This document shows positions 8,814 to 15,903 of a stretch of 56,855 bases of DNA, one piece after another. The notes under the pieces were generated by a model. That model ran no database searches. It saw only the letters and a list, made by a program, of their open reading frames with translations, and was not told the origin of the DNA. Every line of letters begins with the position of its first letter. The first letter of the stretch is position 1. Source of the DNA: an uncultured Bacteroidales bacterium. Lineage in GTDB: Bacteria; Bacteroidota; Bacteroidia; Bacteroidales; FEN-979. Where the stretch lies: contig CAIYUC010000223.1 of assembly GCA_903929315.1 (NCBI GenBank), positions 1-56,855 of the forward strand, read 5' to 3'. Position numbers and translations under genes: made by a program.

Positions 8814-9536
8814 CTATTTATTCAGAACACGACATTCTGGTCCTATGGAAAGTTTCTTCATCAGATCGTATGTCACTTCAACATAAATTGAATCAGATAG
8901 GGAAATCTGATTTTTAGATCCGATAGTTTCTAACCGGATTTTGCCAGATCCCTGAACAGAAGCTATTAAAGTATCGACCTGGTTGGATTTATTAATACAA
9001 ATATCCTGTTGATCCATGATCCCTGGAAAATCCAGGCTCAGTGTGGCTATTTTACAACCACCCGAAATGAATGAATGGACTCGTGTACATTGAAGATGAA
9101 TTTCATGCAGGTTCAATCCATTTACAGTGACCTCATAAAAATTATCAAGGGAAAGAGCAGGAATTTCAGGGAGTATGATTGTGACCGGATCATTATATTC
9201 ATTTCCTTTTAGTTTTTTGAAGCTGATCAGGGATTTCCCGTTTTTCAGATCGGTATAAAAACAATCCCATATCCTGGGGTGAGAAAGAACAGACAGTTCT
9301 TTCCCGGGCAGGATGGTTAAGATCATTGTACCTTCTCCGGAAATGCATAGTTCCCTGACAGGTAAGGGAAAGCTCTTTTTCTTGCTTTCCAGGTATTGAT
9401 GATGCGAACGGGCGAAATAAGGATCTTTCCCCTGCCGGTAATTATTTATCGCAGAAGCGGCGAACCAGCCAATGAGGAGAGTCCAGCAGAATGCCAGGCA
9501 GAATGCGCTAACGAGAAAAATATTGCTCTTTTTCAT
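8814..9536 (-). CDS. Membrane-anchored protein of the ABC/GntR operon, possibly DUF2807-like
   Basis: The 240-residue protein has one N-terminal transmembrane segment (about 5-30) and a beta-rich outer part with runs such as RVHSFISGGCKIATLSL and IASVQGSGKIRLETIG. These hint at a right-handed helical adhesin-head fold (DUF2807-like), but the match is weak. It is the last gene of a four-gene minus-strand operon behind an ABC ATPase, a permease and a GntR regulator, with 14 bases to the regulator gene. Such DUF2807-type proteins do occur beside these transporters in Bacteroidota. Its role is unknown; a cell-envelope function is inferred. Confidence 0.6.
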   Translation of the reverse strand: MKKSNIFLVSAFCLAFCWTLLIGWFAASAINNYRQGKDPYFARSHHQYLESKKKSFPLPVRELCISGEGTMILTILPGKELSVLSHPRIWDCFYTDLKNGKSLISFKKLKGNEYNDPVTIILPEIPALSLDNFYEVTVNGLNLHEIHLQCTRVHSFISGGCKIATLSLDFPGIMDQQDICINKSNQVDTLIASVQGSGKIRLETIGSKNQISLSDSIYVEVTYDLMKKLSIGPECRVLNK

Positions 9537-9550
9537 ACTCGATGCTATTT

Positions 9551-9925
9551 TTATTGCTTACGACGTTCATTTATAAAACTTTTATAAAGCGGTTCAAGTT
9601 CATCAAATCCAATCCCGAGTAAATGCATATTTTTAAAAAAGACCGGGATTTCTGATTGCAGGAACTTCTCCTTCCGCGCTGCCAGTATCTTTTCTCCCGC
9701 ATCTGACGAGACATGGTTCCCGATCCCCCTGCGGTTATAGATGACTCCCTGTTGTTGAAGAAAATCGTATGCGCGCATAACGGTATTGGGGTTAACCTGG
9801 AGTTCGGCAGCCAGATCACGCACTGACGGAATTTTCTCTTCCTTTTGCCATTTGTTCAGTAGGATCTGTTCTCCCACAAATTCCGTGATCTGTATGTATA
9901 TAGATTGATTTTCGCTAAAATTCAT
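9551..9925 (-). CDS. GntR-family transcriptional regulator, YtrA subfamily
   Basis: The 124-residue protein is a compact winged helix: IYIQITEFVGEQILLNKWQKEEKIPSVRDLAAELQ with NPNTVMRAYDFLQQQGVIYNRRG as recognition helix and wing. About 45 helical residues follow, with no effector-binding domain. This short form is the YtrA subfamily, whose members repress the operon of the ABC transporter beside them. The gene is third in the operon, 12 bases after the permease. A perfect dyad over the operon's transcription start (11624-11641) is the likely operator. The inducer is unknown; in Firmicutes, relatives respond to envelope-active antibiotics. Confidence 0.88.
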   Translation of the reverse strand: MNFSENQSIYIQITEFVGEQILLNKWQKEEKIPSVRDLAAELQVNPNTVMRAYDFLQQQGVIYNRRGIGNHVSSDAGEKILAARKEKFLQSEIPVFFKNMHLLGIGFDELEPLYKSFINERRKQ

Positions 9926-9937
9926 TTCGGTGGCTTT

Positions 9938-10762
9938 TTATAATTCGCGTTCCTTAAGTTTAAACCAGGTTGTGAGATATAACAAGGAAAAAACAATGAA
10001 CCATATCAGAAAATTTAAATTTTTAATCAGTTTAATAAAAGAAAAGTATTCAACACTTGACGGATTTCCTAAAGATTTTTCATAGCCAAAATCAGGGGAA
10101 TAGAAAGTCAGTATTACACCGGGAGCCCTGAAATCTCCCCGCCGGATATACAAGATCTTTGACATCAGCAGATTTATCCCGTAATTATAAAGCACCAGGA
10201 TGGCCATAATTGTCAGCAGGAAAATCAATAACTGTCTTTTTTTGAATTGTACCAAAATGGTCATGAAAAGCGACTGTGCAAACAGAAATGTAAGAAAAAT
10301 GACGACGTAGGTACTGAATGGGGTGGATGCAATTTCGTTAATCCCTCCTGTAATTACTGCTGAAAATGAAAGAAGATTATTGGGGAACAACAGAACGATC
10401 AGGTATGTAAAAATATACGTGCAAATAAAATAATTCACACAATAAACGGGAATAAACAGAATAATACCACAAAACAAACCGCACAGAAATTTTTCGGTTA
10501 CAGATGCCGGTAAAAGAAGGAAAAACGAGGAGCGGCCGAAATCCGACCATCGGCTGAACAAGGTCGGGATCATCACACATCCGCCAAAACAAAACAATAG
10601 AATATAAAAGAATTGCATTTCATATTTTTCGGAATAGAAAATTGTTAAAACCACAAGGGAAAGTGAGATCACCCCCCATAAAAGGAGATATACTTTTTTA
10701 TTTTCTGTCCATTGCCGCCTGACTAGCAGCCAAAAGCGGTTCATATTGAATGTTTCGTTCAT
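9938..10762 (-). CDS. ABC transporter permease subunit (ABC-2-like)
   Basis: The 274-residue protein has about six hydrophobic helices (for example VYLLLWGVISLSLVVLTIFY, FFYILLFCFGGCVMIPTLF, LIWFIVFSLLYLTTWF near the C-terminus) and little soluble sequence, as expected for a permease. It starts 11 bases after the ATPase gene and precedes the GntR regulator, so it is read as the membrane subunit of that transporter. The sequence is too variable for a substrate call; export of an envelope-active compound, or sensing of one, is the usual role for YtrA-type operons. Confidence comes mainly from topology and context. Confidence 0.75.
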   Translation of the reverse strand: MNETFNMNRFWLLVRRQWTENKKVYLLLWGVISLSLVVLTIFYSEKYEMQFFYILLFCFGGCVMIPTLFSRWSDFGRSSFFLLLPASVTEKFLCGLFCGIILFIPVYCVNYFICTYIFTYLIVLLFPNNLLSFSAVITGGINEIASTPFSTYVVIFLTFLFAQSLFMTILVQFKKRQLLIFLLTIMAILVLYNYGINLLMSKILYIRRGDFRAPGVILTFYSPDFGYEKSLGNPSSVEYFSFIKLIKNLNFLIWFIVFSLLYLTTWFKLKEREL

Positions 10763-10773
10763 GGTTTTGGGAA

Positions 10774-11610
10774 TTAATATTCGAAATAGGAGGATAATTT
10801 ATCCGGAATGTTGATTGAGGCATTGAAAAGGGCTTCAAGATCCACATTTCCGGCAATGCCTGAAGGATTAAGTGAAATCTTGGACAAACCCAGTTCACTT
10901 TTCACGGAATAGATCATTTCACCCGGGGAAGATGATAATGAGGAATGGCTAAAAGTAAATTTCTGCGCAATCTGATCTATCGTCTGCTTGAGGATGATCC
11001 TGCGGTTTTCAAGGATGATCACGCTGTCGATCATGCTTTCGAGTTCCCGTACCATGTGGGTTGACACGATGATCGTTTTCTCTTCGGAAAAATAGGCGGC
11101 AAGTATGCTCCGGAAGGCAGCTTTGGAGGGAATGTCCAAACCATTGGTTGGCTCATCAAGGAACAGGTACCGGGTGTTGGTGGCCAGGCCAAATGCGATC
11201 ACGCCTTTTTTCTTTTGGCCATGAGACATATTGGAAAAATTCTGATTTGTATCCACTTGGAATTTTCCCAGGAATTCCCTGAATTGGGCAGGATCGTATG
11301 CCGGGTAAAAGCTGCCATGGATCTCCGCAAATTTTCCCGGGGTCAGGGAAGGCACAGAAATCTCTTCCGGAACGAAGAAAATATCCGCTAAAAATCCCGG
11401 TTTGCGTTTCGATGGGGTTTGTCCGTCAACGGACACGGTCCCGGATTTTGGGAACGAAAGTCCGCAGATCAGCTTTAAAAGCGTGGTCTTCCCTGCACCG
11501 TTTTTTCCCAACAGACCGTAGATGTGGCCAGCATCCAGTTTCAGGTTCAGTTTTTCAAATATTCGATTTTGTTTTGAATACCAGAAGGTTAAATCTTCTA
11601 TTGTGATCAT
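10774..11610 (-). CDS. ABC transporter ATP-binding protein
   Basis: The 278-residue protein has a complete nucleotide-binding domain: Walker A GLLGKNGAGKTTLLKL (about residues 33-48), signature NMSHGQKKKG (about 129), Walker B RYLFLDEPTNGLD (about 148-160) and the H-loop IIVSTH (about 183). A family-variable C-terminal tail follows. The profile is that of YtrB/YhcH-type ATPases that drive small permeases. It is the first gene of the operon and is preceded by a recognisable promoter and dyad operator. It should hydrolyse ATP at the inner face of the cytoplasmic membrane in complex with the permease encoded next. Confidence 0.9.
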   Translation of the reverse strand: MITIEDLTFWYSKQNRIFEKLNLKLDAGHIYGLLGKNGAGKTTLLKLICGLSFPKSGTVSVDGQTPSKRKPGFLADIFFVPEEISVPSLTPGKFAEIHGSFYPAYDPAQFREFLGKFQVDTNQNFSNMSHGQKKKGVIAFGLATNTRYLFLDEPTNGLDIPSKAAFRSILAAYFSEEKTIIVSTHMVRELESMIDSVIILENRRIILKQTIDQIAQKFTFSHSSLSSSPGEMIYSVKSELGLSKISLNPSGIAGNVDLEALFNASINIPDKLSSYFEY

Positions 11611-11623
11611 TTTGTATGTGTAT

Positions 11624-11671
11624 TAGTGTAATAGTACACTACAAAGATAATACACAATTTTCAAAAGTCAA
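11624..11671 (-). promoter_or_regulatory. Promoter and operator of the GntR/ABC operon
   Basis: On the minus strand a -33-like TTG (11671-11669) is followed after 19 bases by TATCTTTG (11649-11642), a perfect Bacteroidota -7 box (TAnnTTTG). Immediately downstream lies the perfect dyad TAGTGTA-CTAT-TACACTA (11641-11624), covering the expected transcription start. A dyad in this position suits repression by the operon's own GntR protein. The ATPase start codon at 11610 is 13 bases further on. Operator assignment is an inference. Confidence 0.7.
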
Positions 11672-11679
11672 GAAAAAAA

Positions 11680-11930
11680 TGAAAAAAAATTTAACGACCT
11701 CAATCCTTACGGGGTTTATTAAAAAATAGAAAAATGGAAATTTCCCGCAAACCTGCCTGCCGGTAGGCAGGGTTTCGCAGAGTTTTACGGAGAGTCTCTC
11801 AAAGTTAAAATACATGTTATCAATATTCTGCGTAACTCCGCGGTTAATCTGCGAGCCTCTGCGAGAAATAAAAAAAGGTTTTTTAACAATCCAACTGGGA
11901 ATCAATAATCCGGGAAAAATCGAAAAGATG
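11680..11930. repeat. Intergenic repeat cluster, no gene
   Basis: The stretch holds a near-perfect palindrome, CCTGCCTGCCGGTAGGCAGG (11752-11771), and words of the CTCTGCG/CTCCGCG kind (11775-11870), typical of dispersed intergenic repeats. A 109-codon open frame crosses it on the minus strand, but it is made of repeat sequence and is unlikely to be a gene. Confidence 0.55.
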
Positions 11931-11960
11931 ATACGTTTTTGTGATACATAAGAAATGATG

Positions 11961-12701
11961 TCATTCACTGATAATGAAAGAACGCTTTTGTTCTTTGGTC
12001 CCTATAAACCAGTAATATTTCCCGGGATAGAGGGAACTGCCGGGAACTTTGAATTCCCTGATACCGGGCCGGATCCCTCTCCAAAAAACTACCTTATCAT
12101 TGAGTTCCGAAATAATATAAAATCGGGTAAAAGTATCCGACGTCTGCTTCCAATTGAATAAAATCATCTCTTTCCTGGAAAATTTCATACCCTCGGCAGG
12201 ATTTAACAGTTCGATTGCTTTTTGCACCGCCCCATCTGTAACTGTCCGAATCTCTTTATTCTCCTGCTGTTGATTTTGTGGTTGTGATACAATTTGACTA
12301 TCCTTAACCGGAACAACTTCAGGTTTGACAATGTCTGCCTTCCGGATGCCGTTTTCTTTTGGGACGACATTCTCTGTCTGCTGATTTTGTCTCATGAAAA
12401 TGAAAAGAAGCGCAATCCCGATGAATACGATGCACGAAATCGCCCATACAAGGTAGCGGGGTTTCAGGAAACGGAAAGGTTTTCTTTTTATTACCGTCAT
12501 CGCCGTTTCCGCCCGATTTTTTTCATATTCAAGTCTTCCCTGATTGCTCATCATCTCCGGAAAAGTCTTAAGAAGCCTGAATTTGCGCGCAAACTCCCTA
12601 TCAACGCCAAGCCGGCCCTCAAAACTCCTGATTTCAGCATCGGTAAGTTTTCCAAGCAGGTATTGTTCGATCAGATCATTATCAATCGGGACATTACTCA
12701 T
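11961..12701 (-). CDS. Single-pass membrane protein with anti-sigma-like N-terminus
   Basis: The 246-residue protein starts DNDLIEQYLLGKLTDAEIRSFEGRLGVDREFARKF in shape (about residues 7-42). This acidic helical segment is common at the cytoplasmic start of Bacteroidota anti-sigma/FecR-like proteins, but here it lacks a zinc-binding HxxxCxxC. A transmembrane helix (about 85-107) follows, then a Gln-rich linker and a beta-rich outer domain ending near residue 246. No sigma-factor gene is adjacent. The role is unknown; a membrane sensor or scaffold is possible. It is separated from its neighbours by more than 200 bases on each side, so it is probably transcribed alone. Confidence 0.65.
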   Translation of the reverse strand: MSNVPIDNDLIEQYLLGKLTDAEIRSFEGRLGVDREFARKFRLLKTFPEMMSNQGRLEYEKNRAETAMTVIKRKPFRFLKPRYLVWAISCIVFIGIALLFIFMRQNQQTENVVPKENGIRKADIVKPEVVPVKDSQIVSQPQNQQQENKEIRTVTDGAVQKAIELLNPAEGMKFSRKEMILFNWKQTSDTFTRFYIISELNDKVVFWRGIRPGIREFKVPGSSLYPGKYYWFIGTKEQKRSFIISE

Positions 12702-12994
12702 ATAAATTGATTAACATTCTGGCCGACCTCATTATACCCTGAGGATCGGTAGTTCAAAGGTATTTAATTATCAAATTGATATCAATCTCCAGAATTTTTT
12801 TCATTTGGAATTCTAATAACTCCATTCTTAGGAATAATGTAGAAGAGTTTTACAATCACTATGGATAGTGGTGTACGATCAATTAGAAGTAACGCCAAGT
12901 AAGTCAATCACTTATTAAGCGTTTTTTTTCAAGGGACAAGTCAGGGGACATGTTGGTTCATTTTTAAGATCCTCATCAGATCCGACTAAATGTC

Positions 12995-14095
12995 CTACCT
13001 GGTAATGGTGAAAGTCTCGAACACAGTATAAGTCCCTGTATAGCCACTGTAACTGTTGACAGTCGTGGTATTCCCTTTAACGTCTATGACGGTGAAATAA
13101 TACGTCTGGTGGTCATTGTGAACATCCCAGGCGGCTCTCACCGCCGGATCTATTGTGCCGGCGTCAGGACCTGCGCCACATGTGCCGCAGAGAAGCTGCA
13201 CCACATTGTTCTGCCATACAGGAGTCGGAGGGGTGGTCTGGGGATTGGGCAGAACCGTGTTGTCAACGGTTCGGCGGGCATAAAGATGTGAATGTCCGCA
13301 AGCGTAGAAATCAAATTTGTTTGCATCCAGGAAAGACCAGAGAGCGGTATAGGAAGTATCTGAGGCGGATGGCTCTTCAGGATCACTGTTTACATAGTAA
13401 TAGGGTGTATGGATGAACAGGAATTTGTGCACAGCGTTAGTCGATGCCACCTGTGCTTTCAGCCATGCCATCTGGGTGGAATCGATATGGCCTCCCAGGT
13501 CTTTGGGTACAAGGGTGTCGGTAGTAAGGAAGTACGGATCCAGCACGGCGAAAAAGGAACTGCTGGCTTTATCGGTGAAGGAATAAACCAGGTGTTCATA
13601 GCCGGCCGGACCGTTAGCCGGGTTCTCTGAAAAAACAGACTGGAATTGCTCCTGGTTGACGCGAAGGAAGCCATACCTTGAATGGATATGATAGAGTTCA
13701 TGATTGCCGACGGTTGCGTACAAGGGTATTCCCTGGCTGGTTACAGGCTGGAAAAGGTCTTTGAATTCCTGGAAGGTATACGCGCTATGCATATATCCCC
13801 TGTAACACCCGTCGCCGCCGAATATCACAAAGGACGGCTTCGGTTTCAACTGGCTTATCTGGCGGATGATAGGGTTTAAGGATGTGGAGTCCACCATATA
13901 ACCCATCGAATCGCCCCGGCTGTCGGCCAGGAAAACGAAACGAAGCGTTTCACCCGTTCCAACCACCTGTTGCTCCGACTTGCTTTTGCTGCAACCGCTC
14001 ATCAGCATTGCGACAGCAACAATCAGCAACATCATAGGGACGATGTTGAAATGGCGTTTCATGATCCGGAATGTGATCTTTAATGTATCCGACAT
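12995..14095 (-). CDS. Calcineurin-like metallophosphoesterase lipoprotein
   Basis: The start at 14095 (MSDTLKITF) is chosen because AGGAG lies eight bases before this ATG on the minus strand; an upstream ATG at 14125 is also open. An n-region with Lys/Arg and a hydrophobic stretch lead to the lipobox LMSGC, so the mature protein is probably a periplasmic lipoprotein. Phosphoesterase motifs occur in order: FLADSRGDS (D-x-x/R type), FGGDG (GGD), GNHELYH (GNHE) and ACGHSHLY (GHxH). These bind two metal ions and hydrolyse phosphate mono- or diesters. The substrate cannot be deduced. The frame ends in a short beta-rich tail. No operon partner is evident. Confidence 0.85.
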   Translation of the reverse strand: MSDTLKITFRIMKRHFNIVPMMLLIVAVAMLMSGCSKSKSEQQVVGTGETLRFVFLADSRGDSMGYMVDSTSLNPIIRQISQLKPKPSFVIFGGDGCYRGYMHSAYTFQEFKDLFQPVTSQGIPLYATVGNHELYHIHSRYGFLRVNQEQFQSVFSENPANGPAGYEHLVYSFTDKASSSFFAVLDPYFLTTDTLVPKDLGGHIDSTQMAWLKAQVASTNAVHKFLFIHTPYYYVNSDPEEPSASDTSYTALWSFLDANKFDFYACGHSHLYARRTVDNTVLPNPQTTPPTPVWQNNVVQLLCGTCGAGPDAGTIDPAVRAAWDVHNDHQTYYFTVIDVKGNTTTVNSYSGYTGTYTVFETFTITR

Positions 14096-14308
14096 AGCTT
14101 TTCTCCTTTCTTCATTTAGAAACATTTTTCTTTAAGTTTGAATCGTAAATATACAATTATCCTGATCAATTCATTAAAAATTCAAAATATTCCATACCCA
14201 AATTTGAATAATTTTTAAATAAATCCATATTCCCGTCAATATCTTACTCCTGAAGTCAAATCCCTCTTTCGTCTTACATCAGAATTATCGATGGTTTCCG
14301 AAGACGAA

Positions 14309-14342
14309 AAAAAATCCCCGCATAATTAAGTGGGGATTTTTT
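14309..14342 (-). terminator. Intrinsic terminator (may work both ways)
   Basis: An inverted repeat, AAAAAATCCCC (14309-14319) and GGGGATTTTTT (14332-14342), has a 12-base loop and T-runs at both ends. It lies directly after the stop codon of the minus-strand DUF1566 gene. Confidence 0.8.
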
Positions 14343-14350
14343 GTTACATC

Positions 14351-15337
14351 TTAGAAAGCCCGGATTGCACGCACCTCAAACGGTAAAAGCTTGGTGGCAG
14401 GTGAAACCGTTCCGTCGAGGATGTATTGAACCCATGCAGAGTAAGTGTCAGACTCGCTGGAAGTCCAGTAATAGCCGTTCACAAGATCAAAACCACCGAT
14501 GACGGATTTTTGCTGGTACATCTGGTACATCTCGTCTTTTGATGGTAGGAACCAGTCGTTATATCCTTTCAGGGACAGGTTGTGACAGATACGGGCAGCG
14601 CTGCCTGCCTCAGGGCATGTATTAATTATTGAATTTGTATTGTTCTGGCCTGTGCCAATCGCTGTCGCTGTTCCGACCAGCATATCACATCCCCATATCG
14701 CCCCTGTGCTCTGGTCGCTGGCAGCGGCAATGAGCCCGTGCTGTTTCGTGCCGTCAAGATAGAAGATGATCCCTCCCTTAAAATTTTCACCGATATAGTG
14801 TCCGTTCGTTGATGTGAAGAGTACCTCGTTTCCATATACCTTTCCTGCAATGTTGGTAGCATAGGCTCTGACATAATAAGGAATATTTGGGGTCAGGTTT
14901 GTGAGCTGGCTTGTAAAACTGCCTATTCCGCTTCCATTGCTGGTATGACTATCGCTGGTCGTGGGGTTGGATGAAGCACTCCAGCAAACCCCGCGTGCTG
15001 TAACAGGGAAGCCGCCATCGGATTGTACATTCCCGCCGCCCGTAGCCGAAGTATGGGTGATATCTGTAATTTCATAGGTTACCACCTGTGCACCTGGTTT
15101 CCATAGGGTCAGGTTCCCATCGCCGTTATACTCAACACTGACTGTAAGGTTGACCTCAGCATCGAAATATGATTTCGATGGGTTTGGCCCGGTAATCCAT
15201 TTTTCCGTATTGTAAGCTGGTCTTCTGGCTGTATCGCATAAACTGTCGATCAGGGAAATATTCCACTGGGAATTCATAAGGGTCTCTACATACCATGTAA
15301 AGCCAAAATAGGCCCCCTTGGCGAATTTTTGAGGCAA
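14351..15337 (-). CDS. Secreted-type protein with FN3-like and DUF1566 (Lcl-like) domains, 5'-truncated
   Basis: The C-terminal half (about residues 180-328) has GGIIFYLDGTKQHGLIAA, GYNDWFLPSKDEMYQMYQQK and YYWTSSESDTYSAWVQY, the DUF1566/Lcl C-terminal domain common in Bacteroidota surface proteins. Residues about 90-175 read GGGNVQSDGGFPVTARGVCW and LTPNIPYYVRAYATN, a fibronectin-III-like unit often found in front of it. The frame begins at a TTG with no signal peptide, although this family is secreted, and upstream sequence in another frame is not convincing. The gene has probably lost its 5' end, so it may be a pseudogene. It ends at a good terminator. The function of the DUF1566 domain is unknown. 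Confidence 0.6.
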   Translation of the reverse strand: MPQKFAKGAYFGFTWYVETLMNSQWNISLIDSLCDTARRPAYNTEKWITGPNPSKSYFDAEVNLTVSVEYNGDGNLTLWKPGAQVVTYEITDITHTSATGGGNVQSDGGFPVTARGVCWSASSNPTTSDSHTSNGSGIGSFTSQLTNLTPNIPYYVRAYATNIAGKVYGNEVLFTSTNGHYIGENFKGGIIFYLDGTKQHGLIAAASDQSTGAIWGCDMLVGTATAIGTGQNNTNSIINTCPEAGSAARICHNLSLKGYNDWFLPSKDEMYQMYQQKSVIGGFDLVNGYYWTSSESDTYSAWVQYILDGTVSPATKLLPFEVRAIRAF

Positions 15338-15903
15338 CTGTGGCCAAAATTAAACATATAAACTTTAAAAAATCAACAGAAAGTTGACTTTTTCTAATGT
15401 AAAAGTTAATACTAATCATCAAAGGGTACAAGGTTTCTTGGAACCTTACTTTTATGATCTATCAAACAGGTTATCTTTTATATAACTTAATATCCACCCT
15501 TACATAAATATTAGAAATCCAATCTGAAAACCACCTAATTTTTCGAATCAGTTCCTTTCAAAATTTGATCTTTTTCTTTTTTTCAAGGGTTTCAAAACTC
15601 CTGTTTGGTTGAAAAGGTAAAGGTTTTGGTTTATGTGAAATTACCTGAATTCTTCATCCCAACAGAAATCACTGTCATCTCCCATCCAAATATCTATCAA
15701 CTTCCGACTTCCTTATCCTTATAGCAGGTCTTACCCCCGGTTTATCCACCGTTGAAATCTCGATTTTCTTCAACTTACCTTTATGCGTCATTGCATTCTT
15801 TTATAAACCCTTGTATCTTTTCTGACATTTTTATTGTAAATTATAACCGTATAGTTTGATATTCCAAAAAAACCTATAAATTTGATTGCAAGTTTACCTA
15901 CTC
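15338..15903. other. Intergenic, AT-rich, no gene seen
   Basis: About 560 bases between the truncated DUF1566 gene and the first HsdR gene, two genes read in opposite directions away from it. No coding frame or RNA gene was recognised. The promoter of the restriction operon should lie near its right end. Confidence 0.5.

Noticed and set aside
11639-11968. 109-codon minus-strand frame before the ABC operon
   Set aside because: It crosses the promoter, the palindrome CCTGCCTGCCGGTAGGCAGG and CTCTGCG-type repeats, so it is repeat DNA rather than a gene.
15156-15431. 91-codon frame overlapping the start of the DUF1566 gene, as a possible missing signal peptide
   Set aside because: FICLILATVASK looks hydrophobic, but the frame does not join the DUF1566 frame in a convincing way, and the overlap has no domain likeness.
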